Below are positions 1 through 8,902 of a stretch of 64,000 nt of DNA, one piece after another; the stretch's first letter is position 1; each line of letters starts with the position of its first letter. The notes under the pieces were generated by a model that was not told the origin of the DNA, searched no databases, and saw only the letters and a list, made by a program, of their open reading frames with translations. This DNA is from JBOHRN01 sp050732775 (GTDB lineage Bacteria > Gemmatimonadota > Gemmatimonadetes > Longimicrobiales > Longimicrobiaceae): positions 35,499 to 99,498 of the forward strand of contig JBOHRN010000023.1 in the NCBI GenBank assembly GCA_050732775.1, read 5' to 3'. Position numbers and translations under genes: made by a program.

Positions 1-1
1 C

Positions 2-652
2 GGGCTCTTGCTCCCCAATTCGGGCTCGGTGCGGGTCGACGAAGAAGAAGTCACCGAGCTCACGCGCGACAAGCTCTACCAGCTGCGGCGCCAGGTGGGC
101 TACGTATTCCAGTTCGCGGCCCTCTTCGACTCGATGAACATTCACGACAACCTGGCCATGGGGCTCATCAAGCAGGGCGACCTCTCGCAAGAGGAGATCG
201 ACCAGCGCATCGAAGAGTCGCTCTCCCTGGTGGACCTGGATGGCTTCGAGAAACGCCTCCCGGCCGAACTTTCGGGCGGTCAGAAGAAGCGGGCCGGGCT
301 GGCGCGGGCCATCGCCTTCCGCCCCAAGTACCTGCTCTACGACGAGCCGACCAGTGGCCTGGATCCGGTCACCACCACGGTAATCGACCGGCTCATTCGC
401 AAAATGAAGGAGGAGCTGGGGGTGACCTCCCTGGTCATCACCCACGATATCAGTAGTGCGTACCGGGTCAGCGACCGGGTGGCCATGCTCTATAAAGGGC
501 GGGTGGTGGAGGAGGGAACCCCCGATCAGATACGCGCCTCGGCTAGCCCCATCGTACGCGGTTTCATGGAGGGGAAGCCCGAGCTTATCGAGTCGGACGA
601 AAGCGGTGACGAGAAAGAGGAAGAAGAAGAAGAGGCGGAAGACGAAGGGTAG
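2..652 (+). CDS. mlaF: MlaF-type ABC transporter ATP-binding protein (5' truncated)
   Basis: Partial gene: the reading frame is open to the left edge, and the Walker A loop lies upstream of the window. What remains shows the ABC signature LSGGQKKR, a Walker B segment LLYDEPTSGLD and the switch histidine in ITHD. This is the usual order of the ATPase that powers MCE-type lipid transport between the inner and outer membranes. The protein ends in a very acidic tail (GDEKEEEEEEAEDEG), which is not part of the ABC fold. The MCE protein MlaD starts 36 nt downstream on the same strand, which is why MlaF is preferred over a generic ABC ATPase. The permease MlaE is presumably upstream, out of view. 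Confidence 0.88.
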   Translation, partial: GLLLPNSGSVRVDEEEVTELTRDKLYQLRRQVGYVFQFAALFDSMNIHDNLAMGLIKQGDLSQEEIDQRIEESLSLVDLDGFEKRLPAELSGGQKKRAGLARAIAFRPKYLLYDEPTSGLDPVTTTVIDRLIRKMKEELGVTSLVITHDISSAYRVSDRVAMLYKGRVVEEGTPDQIRASASPIVRGFMEGKPELIESDESGDEKEEEEEEAEDEG

Positions 653-688
653 CCGGTGGTATCCATTCGCACTCGCTGAGACAGACGG

Positions 689-1792
689 ATGAAATACAAA
701 AACGAGGTAATGGTCGGCGTCGTGGTGCTCGCCAGCTTGGCGCTCATCGTGTTCGGGGCGTTCTGGTTCTCGGGCGCCCAATGGGGACAGGAGAAGACCG
801 AGCTGGTGGCCAGCTTCAGCGAGGTAGGCAACCTCCAGGAGGGAAACCCGGTCTTGTACCGGGGGGTGAGCGTCGGCCAGGTCACCGAGATCGGGCTTTC
901 CGAGGCGGGTGACGGGGTATACGTAACCCTGAACGTCTCCTCGGAGGTAGAACTCCCGCCCGACCCGGCGGTGACCCTGGCACCGGTCTCCCTGTTCGGA
1001 GATTGGGCGGCGCAGATCGTCTCCCAGAGCGCCGAGCGCGAACTCACCTTTACCCGCACCACCTCGCCCGACATCCTCCCCGGCGCCACCGTCCCCGACA
1101 TCTCCCAGCTCACCGCGGTGGCGGCGCGCATAGCGGGCGACCTGGAGATCTTGAGCGACCGGGTAGCGCTCGCCTTCACCGAGGAGACCGCCATCAACAT
1201 CCGCGACGCCGTGGACGACATCTCCGAGGTCACCGCCCAGGTCTCCGGCTTCGTTGAGCAGCAGACCGTCGCCTACCGCGAGGTCTCCCGCAACGTGATC
1301 ACCGCCACCGAGCGTATCTCCAGCGCCACCCTAACGGTGGAGCGGCTGGCCACCTCCGTGGACCAGGCCATCCAGCAGGGAGACGTGGAGGCGATCCTGG
1401 CCAACGCCCGCCAGGCCAGCGAAGGGCTCAGGGAGCTGAGCGAGCAGCTCAACGACGCCGCCTCCGGGGTTCCCACCCTGATGGCGCGGGCCGACACCAC
1501 CCTGGCCGGGCTCGGCCAGACCGCCGACAACGTGAGCGCCTTCATCGACGTGCTCGAGCCGCAAGTGCGCGAGCTGGGCCCCACCCTGGTGGAGGCGCGC
1601 CAGGCCATGGGCACGCTCCAGCGCGCCCTGGCAGCGATCGAGCAGGGAGACGGCACCCTCGGCCGGCTGATCGAAGACCCCACCTTGTACGAGGAGACCC
1701 AGGCCGCCGTCGCCACCTTACGGCGCTTCCTCCTGGACCTTCAGCAGGACCCCGGCAAGTACCTGCGGAATATCGAGGTATTTGAGGAGTAA
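689..1792 (+). CDS. mlaD: MCE/MlaD family lipid-transport substrate-binding protein
   Basis: A 367-residue membrane-anchored MCE protein. Residues about 7-27 form one hydrophobic signal-anchor helix. The MCE domain follows (about 38-115: [20 protein letters not shown] onward, with a VGQVTEIGL strand). The remaining 240 residues are helical and poor in Pro/Gly, as in long-tailed MCE proteins that bridge the periplasm. Its expected role is to bind phospholipid or another hydrophobic substrate for the MlaF-driven transporter encoded just upstream. It is longer than E. coli MlaD (about 180 aa), as is common outside Proteobacteria. The start is ATG, and the next gene begins 5 nt after its stop. 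Substrate and transport direction cannot be read from sequence. Confidence 0.85.
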   Translation: MKYKNEVMVGVVVLASLALIVFGAFWFSGAQWGQEKTELVASFSEVGNLQEGNPVLYRGVSVGQVTEIGLSEAGDGVYVTLNVSSEVELPPDPAVTLAPVSLFGDWAAQIVSQSAERELTFTRTTSPDILPGATVPDISQLTAVAARIAGDLEILSDRVALAFTEETAINIRDAVDDISEVTAQVSGFVEQQTVAYREVSRNVITATERISSATLTVERLATSVDQAIQQGDVEAILANARQASEGLRELSEQLNDAASGVPTLMARADTTLAGLGQTADNVSAFIDVLEPQVRELGPTLVEARQAMGTLQRALAAIEQGDGTLGRLIEDPTLYEETQAAVATLRRFLLDLQQDPGKYLRNIEVFEE

Positions 1793-1797
1793 GCCGC

Positions 1798-3039
1798 GTG
1801 CCCCTAATCGTCCGCAAGTACGGCGGCACCTCGCTGGGCACACCCGGCCGTATCCGGACGGTGGCCGGTCGCGTAGCGCGGGCGCGGGCGGGCGGGGACG
1901 ACTTGGTGGTGGTGGTCTCGGCCATGGGCAGCGCCACCGACGAGCTTATCTCCCTGGCGCGTGAGACCGCCGGCCACGACCTGGCCGCCAGCAGTCACCC
2001 CCGTGAGTTCGACATGCTGCTCAGCGCGGGCGAGCGCGTCTCCATGGCGCTCCTGGCCATGGCCATCCGGGAGCACGGCACCGAGGCGATCTCGTTTACC
2101 GGCAGCCAGGCGGCTATCATCACGGACGAAGCCCACACCTCGGCCCGCATCACCGAGGTGCGCGCGGAGCGGGTGCGGAAAGAGGTGGGGCGGGGGCGCG
2201 TGGTGATCGTGGCCGGTTTTCAGGGGGTGAGCCGGCTGCGCGAGGTCACTACCCTGGGCCGGGGCGGCTCCGACACCACCGCGGTGGCGCTGGCGGCGGC
2301 TCTACCCGCAGAGCGCTGCGATATATACACCGATGTGGAGGGAGTCTTCACCGCCGACCCCCGCCGGGTACCGGAGGCCCGTCGGATAGGCGAGCTCTCG
2401 TACGACGAAGCGACCGAGCTGGCCGCGGCCGGGGCACGAGTCATGCACCCCCGGGCCTTGGAGATCGCCTCCCGCTTCGGGGTGGCTGTCCGCGTTTTCT
2501 CCTCCTTCGCCGAAGAGGGAGACGCGGCCGTGGGCACCCTTATTCACCGAACCCCCCGCAAGGTGGAAGGACTCGTTCTTACCGGCATCGCGAGCCGGCC
2601 GGGCCAGGCCAAGCTGGTGGTGCGCGGACTGGGAAAGGGGTTAGAACCGCTCACCCGGCTCCTCTCGGAGTTGGCCGGCGCCGGAGTGAGCGTCGATATG
2701 GTTTCGGAAGCGGGAGAGGGGGCGCGGCTGCAACTCTCCCTCTCGGAGGAGCGGCTGGACCAGGCCCGCGCCCTTTGCGAAAGGGTGGCCCCAGAGGCGA
2801 CCGTCTCGGCCGAGGGGGGGCTCACCCGCGTCTCTCTGGTGGGGAGCGGCATGCACGACCGGCCCGGCGTCTACGCTCGCGCCTGCGAGGCGCTGTTGGA
2901 GTCCGGGGCCCGGCTGCACGGGGTCTCGACCTCGTCCATCTCCATCTCCCTGCTCATCTCCGGCGACGCCGAGGAGCGCGCGCTGCAAGCCCTCCACCGC
3001 TGCTTCGAGTTAGACAGAGTCCCCGAAGCGGCGCCGTGA
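1798..3039 (+). CDS. lysC: Aspartate kinase
   Basis: A 413-residue aspartokinase that phosphorylates L-aspartate, the first step to lysine, methionine, threonine and diaminopimelate. The N-terminal amino-acid kinase domain opens with the KYGGTSLG motif. It carries [25 protein letters not shown] and [13 protein letters not shown], the classical substrate and nucleotide segments. From about residue 265 there are two ACT-like regulatory repeats ([21 protein letters not shown]), implying allosteric feedback by an end-product amino acid. The GTG start is 5 nt behind mlaD, and the stop overlaps the GTG of asd (GTGA). The two aspartate-pathway enzymes are therefore probably translationally coupled. 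Being downstream of the lipid transporter is probably only operon packing. Confidence 0.95.
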   Translation: MPLIVRKYGGTSLGTPGRIRTVAGRVARARAGGDDLVVVVSAMGSATDELISLARETAGHDLAASSHPREFDMLLSAGERVSMALLAMAIREHGTEAISFTGSQAAIITDEAHTSARITEVRAERVRKEVGRGRVVIVAGFQGVSRLREVTTLGRGGSDTTAVALAAALPAERCDIYTDVEGVFTADPRRVPEARRIGELSYDEATELAAAGARVMHPRALEIASRFGVAVRVFSSFAEEGDAAVGTLIHRTPRKVEGLVLTGIASRPGQAKLVVRGLGKGLEPLTRLLSELAGAGVSVDMVSEAGEGARLQLSLSEERLDQARALCERVAPEATVSAEGGLTRVSLVGSGMHDRPGVYARACEALLESGARLHGVSTSSISISLLISGDAEERALQALHRCFELDRVPEAAP

Positions 3040-4001
3040 AGGTCGCGGTGCTGGGCGCCACCGGCGCGGTCGGCCGCACCATGCTACGGCTTCTGGAAGA
3101 GCGGAGGGTACCGGTGGAGGAGCTCCGGCTCTTGGCTTCTCGAGGTTCGGCCGGGAGCGGGCTCCGTTGGGGGGGCAGACGGTACGCGCTGGCCGCTCCC
3201 GCGCCGGGCTGCTTCGAGGGGATCGACGTGGCCCTCTTCTCGGCGGGCGCGGAACTCTCCCTGGAATGGGCTCCGCCGGCCGCGGCCGAGGGGGCGGTGG
3301 TGGTCGACAACTCTTCGGCGTGGCGGATGGACCCCGAGGTACCCCTAGTGGTCCCGGAGGTGAACGGAGAGCGCGCCGGCAACCGCCGCAAGGGGATTAT
3401 CGCCAACCCTAACTGCTCCACCATCCAGACCGTGATGGCGCTCAAACCGATCCACGACGCGGCCGGGCTGGCGCGGGTGCTACTCACCACCTTTCAGTCG
3501 GTGAGTGGGGCGGGGCAAAAGGGGGTGGAGCGCCTGCGCGCCGAGCAACGCGAAGAGTCCGCCGGCGGCTCCCCCTTCGGAGCACCCATCGCCGGAAACC
3601 TGATCCCCGCCATCGGCGAGCTGAAAGGGGACGGTTGGACCGAAGAGGAGTGCAAGATGGCCCGCGAGACGCGCAAGATCCTCGAGCTCCCGGAGCTCCC
3701 GGTGGCGGCCACCTGCGTACGGGTGCCGGTAGAGGTGGGGCACGCCGTCCAAGCCACCGTGGAAACGGAGAGGGAGCTCTCCCTTGAGGAGGCCCTCAAG
3801 GTAATCGCCGCGTTTCCGGGTTTACGCGCCCAGGCCGGGGGAGCGCCCACCCCGCGCGAGCTGGCCGGAACCGATACGGTGGCGGTGGGGCGCGTGCGCC
3901 GGGACCGCGACCTGCCCCGCACCCTGCACCTGTGGATAGTGGCCGACAACCTGCGCAAGGGGGCGGCCACCAACGCCGTGCAGATCGTGGAGGGGCTGTA
4001 A
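3036..4001 (+). CDS. asd: Aspartate-semialdehyde dehydrogenase
   Basis: NADPH-dependent reduction of aspartyl phosphate to aspartate semialdehyde, the step after LysC. The 321-residue protein starts at a GTG whose last two bases belong to the lysC stop. This start places [15 protein letters not shown], the Rossmann dinucleotide loop, at the N-terminus. The catalytic cysteine is in NPNCSTIQ, and the substrate-binding [13 protein letters not shown] segment follows. The length is close to the usual 330-370 aa. The frame stays open upstream through lysC, but nothing there resembles the family, so longer starts were rejected. A 187-nt non-coding gap follows before the next gene. Confidence 0.95.
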   Translation: MKVAVLGATGAVGRTMLRLLEERRVPVEELRLLASRGSAGSGLRWGGRRYALAAPAPGCFEGIDVALFSAGAELSLEWAPPAAAEGAVVVDNSSAWRMDPEVPLVVPEVNGERAGNRRKGIIANPNCSTIQTVMALKPIHDAAGLARVLLTTFQSVSGAGQKGVERLRAEQREESAGGSPFGAPIAGNLIPAIGELKGDGWTEEECKMARETRKILELPELPVAATCVRVPVEVGHAVQATVETERELSLEEALKVIAAFPGLRAQAGGAPTPRELAGTDTVAVGRVRRDRDLPRTLHLWIVADNLRKGAATNAVQIVEGL

Positions 4002-4188
4002 GGCCACCGTTAGCCGGAACTCTCCGGCCCGCTTTCGGGTGTGGCTCTGCTCCCGTCTAGCGCCATTTCATTGAGCGTACGCCCTCCCGGAACCCGGCGC
4101 TAGGCGACGGGTACGAAGCCCCCAATAGCTGAACCGGGCGTGATTCGCGCGCCGCGGAATCGAGCTCACCGAGCAAGGAAGAGTAGCC

Positions 4189-4749
4189 ATGAGAACCTTC
4201 ATCCGAACCGCCCTGATTCTGGCTTTGGCCGCGCCCGCCGGGCTGGCCGCGCAAGAAGCGCCCGCCAACCCCCAGGCCGACCCCGAAGTGATGGAGATAG
4301 TAGCCGAGATGCAGCAGCTTCAACAGGAGCTTCAGAGTGTCCAGCAAGAGGTCATGGCCGACCCCGAGGTACAGCAGGAACAGCAAGCCCTGACCGAGCG
4401 CATCCGACTCGCCATGGCCGAGGTAAGCCCGCAACTCGAGCAAGACGTGCAGCGCATGGAGCAGCTCCAACAGGAGGTCCAGGCCGCCCAGGAAGAGAGC
4501 GACCAGGAAAAGGTGCAGCAGCTCTTCGCCGAGGCGGAGAGTATCCAGCAGCGCTTGCAAGTCGCCCAAACGAAGGCGTTCGAACGGCCCGAGATCGCGG
4601 CCGAGGTCGAGGCGTTCCAGAGCGACATGGAGGCGCGCATCGTGGAGCACGACGCAGACGCCGAGCGCCTGTTGGCCCGGCTCCAACTGCTGGAGCGGCG
4701 GTTGATCGAAAAGATGGAGGAAGCTGAAGCCGACCAGCCGCAAGAGTAA
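4189..4749 (+). CDS. Exported Gln/Glu-rich coiled-coil protein, function unknown
   Basis: A 186-residue protein with a clear Sec signal peptide (MRTFIRTALILALAAPAG, cleavage near LAAQEA). The rest is almost wholly alpha-helical, rich in Gln and Glu (MQQLQQELQSVQQEV and similar), with heptad-like spacing typical of a long periplasmic coiled coil. An AAGGAAG-like ribosome site lies just upstream of the ATG, and a strong terminator follows the stop, so it is probably a one-gene unit. OmpH/Skp-like chaperones are the nearest resemblance in composition, but I recognise no family-specific motif. The low-complexity helix could match many coiled coils by chance. Confidence 0.7.
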   Translation: MRTFIRTALILALAAPAGLAAQEAPANPQADPEVMEIVAEMQQLQQELQSVQQEVMADPEVQQEQQALTERIRLAMAEVSPQLEQDVQRMEQLQQEVQAAQEESDQEKVQQLFAEAESIQQRLQVAQTKAFERPEIAAEVEAFQSDMEARIVEHDADAERLLARLQLLERRLIEKMEEAEADQPQE

Positions 4750-4777
4750 GCGGCCAACGGCTCGCGCCCCTTACCGT

Positions 4778-4808
4778 AGAGCGGCCTCCCGGGGAGGCCG
4801 CTCTTTTT
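4778..4808 (+). terminator. Rho-independent terminator after the coiled-coil gene
   Basis: A 12-bp perfect stem (AGAGCGGCCTCC paired with GGAGGCCGCTCT) with a 3-nt loop, followed by a run of five T, 28 nt after the stop at 4749. The T-run also contains the stop codon of the convergent aminotransferase gene. The hairpin therefore separates the two genes, although the minus-strand side has no T-tract. Confidence 0.9.
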
Positions 4809-6162
4809 ACCGCCGGGAGTCCAGTACCCCAACGATCACCCCGATACCGTGGTCGAGCTGCTCCCCGCTGATGGTGAAGGGGGGCGAAAGCGAGATCACG
4901 TTGCCGTGGACGCCCCCGGCCAGCACGATCACCCCCCGGCGGAGAGCTTCTACCATTACCGTTCGGGCCAGCGCCGCGTCCGGCTCCCTGCTCTCGCGGT
5001 CGCGGAGTAACTCCAAGCCGATCATCATCCCCCTCCCACGTACCTCTGCTACTCGCGGGTGACCAGCCAGCCGGCCGTCGAGCTGCTCCAGCGCCCGCTT
5101 TCCCAGTCGGGCGGACCTTGCCACCAGGCTCTCGCCCTGTAGCACCGAGATGGAGGCGAGAGCGGCGGCGCACGTCACCGGGTTGCCCAGAAAAGTGGAG
5201 GTGTGGAGGGCTTCGCCGCTAGAGCGCGGCCAGCAGTCCATCGCTCCGGGGGTGCCGATGCACGCCGCCATCGGTAAACCGCCGGTGAGGGCCTTGCCCA
5301 CCAGCAGGAGGTCCGGGACCACCCCTTCGTGTTCGCACGCGAACCAGCGGCCGGTACGCCCGAAGCCGGTGTAGACCTCGTCCAGAATGAGCAACAGTCC
5401 GCGCCGGTCACAAACGCGGCTGAGCTCTCGCAGAAAGCCGTCGGGGGGCACCAGCACGCCGCCCCTGCCCTGCACCGGTTCGGCCAGCACCGCGCCGACG
5501 TCGGCGTGCTCGTCCAGGAGCCGTTCCACCTCTCGCAGAGAGCCAGCCAGGCACTCCTCCGGGGAGCCCTGGAAACCGTACGGCTCCGGGTAGGGGGCCA
5601 GCACGGCCGTGACCGGGAGTTGGGCTTCGAACGGCGCCCGGAACCAATCTCTTCCGGAGACCGCCAGCGCCCCGTAGGTGAGCCCGTGGTAGCCGCCCGC
5701 AAAGGCGAGCACTCGCGGCTTGCCGGTCTTCAGGTATGCGGTCTTGAGAGCCACCTCGACGGCTTCGGCCCCCGAGCTGGTGAGGACGGTAACGCCGAGG
5801 TCTCCCGGCGTGACCGCGGCCAGGGCCTCGAGCAACCGGACCTTGAGCTCGGGCGGGTGTACGTCTCCCATGCCGTGGAGTAGCCGCCCGGCCTGTTCGC
5901 GGATCGCTGCTACGACGTGGGGGTGGGCGTGGCCCACCCCGGCAACGGCGAAGCCGGCGGTCAGGTCCAGGTACACGTTGCCGTCTACGTCGCGCACGTT
6001 GGCGCCCCTGGCCTCGCTCCAAAAGACCGGAAAGTCGTCCGCGAGGTGGGTGACGTTTGGAGATTCCACCCGCCCGAGCGCCTCGGCCAGGGCGCGGGAG
6101 CGGGGTCCGGGGAGAGGGGCACCCACCTCGGGGAGGGCCGGCCCGAAGGGGTAATCCGTCAC
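4807..6162 (-). CDS. Class III pyridoxal-phosphate aminotransferase
   Basis: A 451-residue class III aminotransferase of the acetylornithine/4-aminobutyrate type, using PLP to move an amino group from an omega-amine or amino acid to a keto acid. Key segments are TSSGAEAVEVALKTA (phosphate binding), FAGGYHGLTYGAL, LILDEVYTGFGRTG (the Asp contacting the pyridine nitrogen) and LLVGKALTGGLPM (Schiff-base lysine). The start used is the GTG giving VTDYPFGPALPEV. The frame continues upstream but overlaps the neighbouring gene and has no family similarity. It begins 35 nt after the stop of the upstream minus-strand gene, so the two may form an operon. The substrate cannot be assigned. Confidence 0.85.
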   Translation of the reverse strand: MTDYPFGPALPEVGAPLPGPRSRALAEALGRVESPNVTHLADDFPVFWSEARGANVRDVDGNVYLDLTAGFAVAGVGHAHPHVVAAIREQAGRLLHGMGDVHPPELKVRLLEALAAVTPGDLGVTVLTSSGAEAVEVALKTAYLKTGKPRVLAFAGGYHGLTYGALAVSGRDWFRAPFEAQLPVTAVLAPYPEPYGFQGSPEECLAGSLREVERLLDEHADVGAVLAEPVQGRGGVLVPPDGFLRELSRVCDRRGLLLILDEVYTGFGRTGRWFACEHEGVVPDLLLVGKALTGGLPMAACIGTPGAMDCWPRSSGEALHTSTFLGNPVTCAAALASISVLQGESLVARSARLGKRALEQLDGRLAGHPRVAEVRGRGMMIGLELLRDRESREPDAALARTVMVEALRRGVIVLAGGVHGNVISLSPPFTISGEQLDHGIGVIVGVLDSRR

Positions 6163-6197
6163 GCCGCGGTTTGGGCCAGGGCTAAGGGGCGGGGGAG

Positions 6198-7706
6198 TTA
6201 CGGACCCTCCCGCCGCTCTTCCACCAGGTAGCGGGCACGCCTGGCGTCGGCCTCGGCCAGGTAGGCGAGTTGCCGCGAGACCAGCCGGGAGAGAGCTTCC
6301 CCGCGCACGGTACTTCCGTCCCCGGCCGCCGCCCCGGCCACCCGGTTGAAGCGCGACCACCACACCTCGAAGCCCGCGTGGAGGCGGCCGAGGGCGGCGG
6401 CGTGAACCCGCCAGAAGCGGCTCCGCGCCCGGCTGCTCTCCCGGCCGGCGAAGCCGGGGAGGTAACGCCGGACGATCTGCTCGTCGGAGAGCGAGGCGAG
6501 TTGCCCGGGGGTCGCCTCGCGTAGCCGCTCGGCCCCCGCCTCGGCTAGGGCGTCGAAGCTCGCGGCGGCGTCGCGGCTGCCGGCCCGCGCCAGCTCCAGG
6601 GCTAGCCGCCGCCCCCACTCGCCCTGGCCCGCGCGCGCCTCGAGCGCGCTCTGAAAGCGGAGGTCGCCTCGGCGCAGCTGGCGAAGGGCGGCGGCCTCCT
6701 CGCTCCGCTCGGGCCGCGAGAGGCCGACGCCAACCACCGCCTCGCCCGCCCGCCGGTACACCGCAGCCCGGTCCAGGGCCGAACGGTCCAGGGAGCGGCC
6801 GTCTCCCAACAGCCCGAACAGGGTGCGTAAACGCCGTAGCCAGAGCTGGCGCGCAGGGGGGCGGTGAATGGCGGCCGAACCCACCTGGAGAGTGTTCATT
6901 GGGTTGCCGGCGTGGGCCAGGTAGTGCAGGGCGTTGCCCGCGAAGACGGCGGCCAGGGCGTCTGAGCCCGCTAGGGCGCTGGTCGCGGCCAGCACCGCTA
7001 GGTCGGTGTAAAGTTGGACGTTACGAGCCGCGAAGGTGTGTACGGAGTCTCCGAAGGCGAAAGGTCTGGCAAAAGCCCACGGCCGGTCGTCCAGGACGTC
7101 CAAATCTCCGCTCTTGGAGCCGGGGATAAGGGCCAGGCGGGCGTGGGTTTCCGATCCGGGACCGGCCAGGGGGCCGGTGTTGAGGACCGCCGGGTCAAAC
7201 GGTACGGTGTCGCCGCCCGGCCCCGGGATGGGCCGTCCGTCTGTCCCCCGGAAAACCCGGTCGGAGTTGCGGCGGTCGAGGGCCGGATAGACGCTCCCCC
7301 GGCCCACCAGCTCCAGGAAGGTGGGGGGGATCGAATCTCCCCTACCGCCGGGTGCCCGGTCCACGCCCAGGAGCCGGGTCTCCGGGTCGGTCATCAGGAA
7401 CTCCCGGAAGCCGCGCTCCAGGAAGTCGTCCGGGGCCGGGTAACGGGCGTAGAACTCGGTACGTAGCCGCAGGTCGGAAAGCTCCACCACACCGTCGTAG
7501 AGCCAACGCAGAAAGGCGTCGCGGCTCTCCTCCGAGACCGGCGTGTCCACCGTGGCGGGGAGCACCCGCCCGCCCCCGCCGGTGCTGGCCACGACCGCCT
7601 GCTCTAGGGCGTGGGTAACCAGCAACCGGTTCACTTGCGGCCCGTAGCCGTGGGCGGCCCCGGCCAGCAGAACTCCGGCGGTGACTCCCGCCAGAACGGA
7701 TTTCAT
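6198..7706 (-). CDS. Exported protein of unknown function with a His/Asp/Asn-rich helix
   Basis: A 502-residue protein with a signal peptide (KSVLAGVTAGVLLAGAAHG). After it, an Asp/Asn-rich half is followed by a mostly helical half. A distinctive segment, ALHYLAHAGNPMNTL, resembles the zinc-binding helix of the phospholipase C / S1-P1 nuclease fold (His...His/Asp...Asn-Pro). The sequence also starts its mature part GYGPQVNRLLVTHALEQ, where those enzymes place a catalytic N-terminus. No full set of metal ligands is evident to me, so a zinc hydrolase is only a hint. It is divergent from the cytochrome oxidase operon and probably co-transcribed with the downstream aminotransferase (35-nt gap). 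I know no functional link between the two. Confidence 0.6.
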   Translation of the reverse strand: MKSVLAGVTAGVLLAGAAHGYGPQVNRLLVTHALEQAVVASTGGGGRVLPATVDTPVSEESRDAFLRWLYDGVVELSDLRLRTEFYARYPAPDDFLERGFREFLMTDPETRLLGVDRAPGGRGDSIPPTFLELVGRGSVYPALDRRNSDRVFRGTDGRPIPGPGGDTVPFDPAVLNTGPLAGPGSETHARLALIPGSKSGDLDVLDDRPWAFARPFAFGDSVHTFAARNVQLYTDLAVLAATSALAGSDALAAVFAGNALHYLAHAGNPMNTLQVGSAAIHRPPARQLWLRRLRTLFGLLGDGRSLDRSALDRAAVYRRAGEAVVGVGLSRPERSEEAAALRQLRRGDLRFQSALEARAGQGEWGRRLALELARAGSRDAAASFDALAEAGAERLREATPGQLASLSDEQIVRRYLPGFAGRESSRARSRFWRVHAAALGRLHAGFEVWWSRFNRVAGAAAGDGSTVRGEALSRLVSRQLAYLAEADARRARYLVEERREGP

Positions 7707-7779
7707 ACGCTCACTCCCGCCACCGTTTCAGGGAAGTTCCTAATATCAACCCGCGAGCCAGTGGCCGCAACGCCGGGGG

Positions 7780-7808
7780 TGGCGGGAATAGAGCAGAGGG
7801 GCTATAAT
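7780..7808 (+). promoter_or_regulatory. Possible sigma70 promoter of the cytochrome oxidase operon
   Basis: A perfect TATAAT (7803-7808) lies about 30 nt before the TTG start of the subunit II gene. A weak -35 (TGGCGG) stands 17 nt upstream. The 134-nt gap here also holds the divergent start of the exported protein gene on the minus strand. Confidence 0.4.
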
Positions 7809-7840
7809 CCGCGCGGCAACGAATCACGCTATCGTCTGCT

Positions 7841-8884
7841 TTGCATCGGCTTTCATCCGTGTCTGGGATTTTTTCATACCTCAAGGGGGGGGTTCTCGTC
7901 CTCCCCCTGCTGTTGGTGGCGTGCGGAGGGGTGGAGGAGTTTCCGCAGACCTCGCTGGCGCCGCGCTCCGACTTCGCCCGCGACATCGACGGGCTCTTTT
8001 GGCTCACCGTGTACCTCGGGGTGGGAGTGGGCGTGGCCGTGTTCGCCGTCATCGGCTACATCACGGTCCGCTACCGTTACCGGCCGGGGCAAAAGGAGCC
8101 GGAGCAGGTGCACGGCCACACCCGGCTGGAGCTGGCGTGGACGCTCATCCCCGCCCTCATCCTGACGGTCGTCGCCGTGCCCACGGTGCAAGTAATCTTC
8201 GAGACCCAGGCCGAAGCCCCGGAGGGCGCCCTGGAGGTGCAGGTGATCGGCCATCAGTGGTGGTGGCAGTTCCGCTACCCCGCAGGCGGCGACACCGTAG
8301 TGACCGCCAACGAGATACACGTCCCGGTGGGCCGCCCGGTCGAACTGGTGATGACCTCGGCAGACGTGATCCACTCCTTCTGGGTACCCCAGATGGGCGG
8401 TAAGCGCGACCTGATCCCCAACCGGACCACCAGCATCGTTTTTACGCCCGAGGAGTCGGGTGTCTACTTGGGCCAGTGCGCTGAATTCTGCGGTGACTCC
8501 CACGCCCTCATGAAGATGCGGCTGATCGCGCACCAGCCGGCCGAGTTCGAGGAGTGGCTTGCCAACGAGGCGTCTCCCGCGGTCGAGCCCTTGGACACTG
8601 GCTCGGCGGTGGCGTACGGCAAGCAGCTCTTTCAGTCGGTTGGGTGTGCGGGGTGCCACACCATACGAGGCACCGACTACACCTTCGGAGTGCAGGGTCC
8701 CGACCTTACCCACCTGGCCAGGCGGGGCACCATCGCGGCCGGAGTGCTGGAGAACAACGCCGCCAACCTGGCAGGCTGGATCAACGACCCGCAGGGTTTA
8801 AAGCCAGGCGCCCTGATGCAGAACACGGGCTGGACCGAGCGGGACGTAAAGTACTTGGTGGCCTACTTGCAAACGCTGTACTGA
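7841..8884 (+). CDS. ctaC: Cytochrome c oxidase subunit II with fused cytochrome c domain (caa3 type)
   Basis: A 347-residue subunit II of a haem-copper oxidase. A lipoprotein-like signal ends at LLLVACGG, then two membrane helices (about 48-72 and 92-115), then the periplasmic CuA domain with GHQWWWQF and the copper motif CAEFCGDSHALM. A C-terminal class I cytochrome c follows, with haem site CAGCH and a distal Met in the GALMQNTGW region. The fused haem domain marks a caa3-type oxidase that accepts electrons from cytochrome c. TTG at 7841 is used. A GTG at 7859 would give a shorter leader, and neither has a convincing ribosome site. It heads the coxB-A-C-D-ctaG operon. Confidence 0.95.
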   Translation: MHRLSSVSGIFSYLKGGVLVLPLLLVACGGVEEFPQTSLAPRSDFARDIDGLFWLTVYLGVGVGVAVFAVIGYITVRYRYRPGQKEPEQVHGHTRLELAWTLIPALILTVVAVPTVQVIFETQAEAPEGALEVQVIGHQWWWQFRYPAGGDTVVTANEIHVPVGRPVELVMTSADVIHSFWVPQMGGKRDLIPNRTTSIVFTPEESGVYLGQCAEFCGDSHALMKMRLIAHQPAEFEEWLANEASPAVEPLDTGSAVAYGKQLFQSVGCAGCHTIRGTDYTFGVQGPDLTHLARRGTIAAGVLENNAANLAGWINDPQGLKPGALMQNTGWTERDVKYLVAYLQTLY

Positions 8885-8902
8885 GCCCGCACCGAGCGAT
8901 AC

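Noticed and set aside
602..650. GAA/GAG-rich tract that looks like a microsatellite
   Set aside because: It encodes the acidic C-terminal tail of the MlaF protein and is not a regular repeat.
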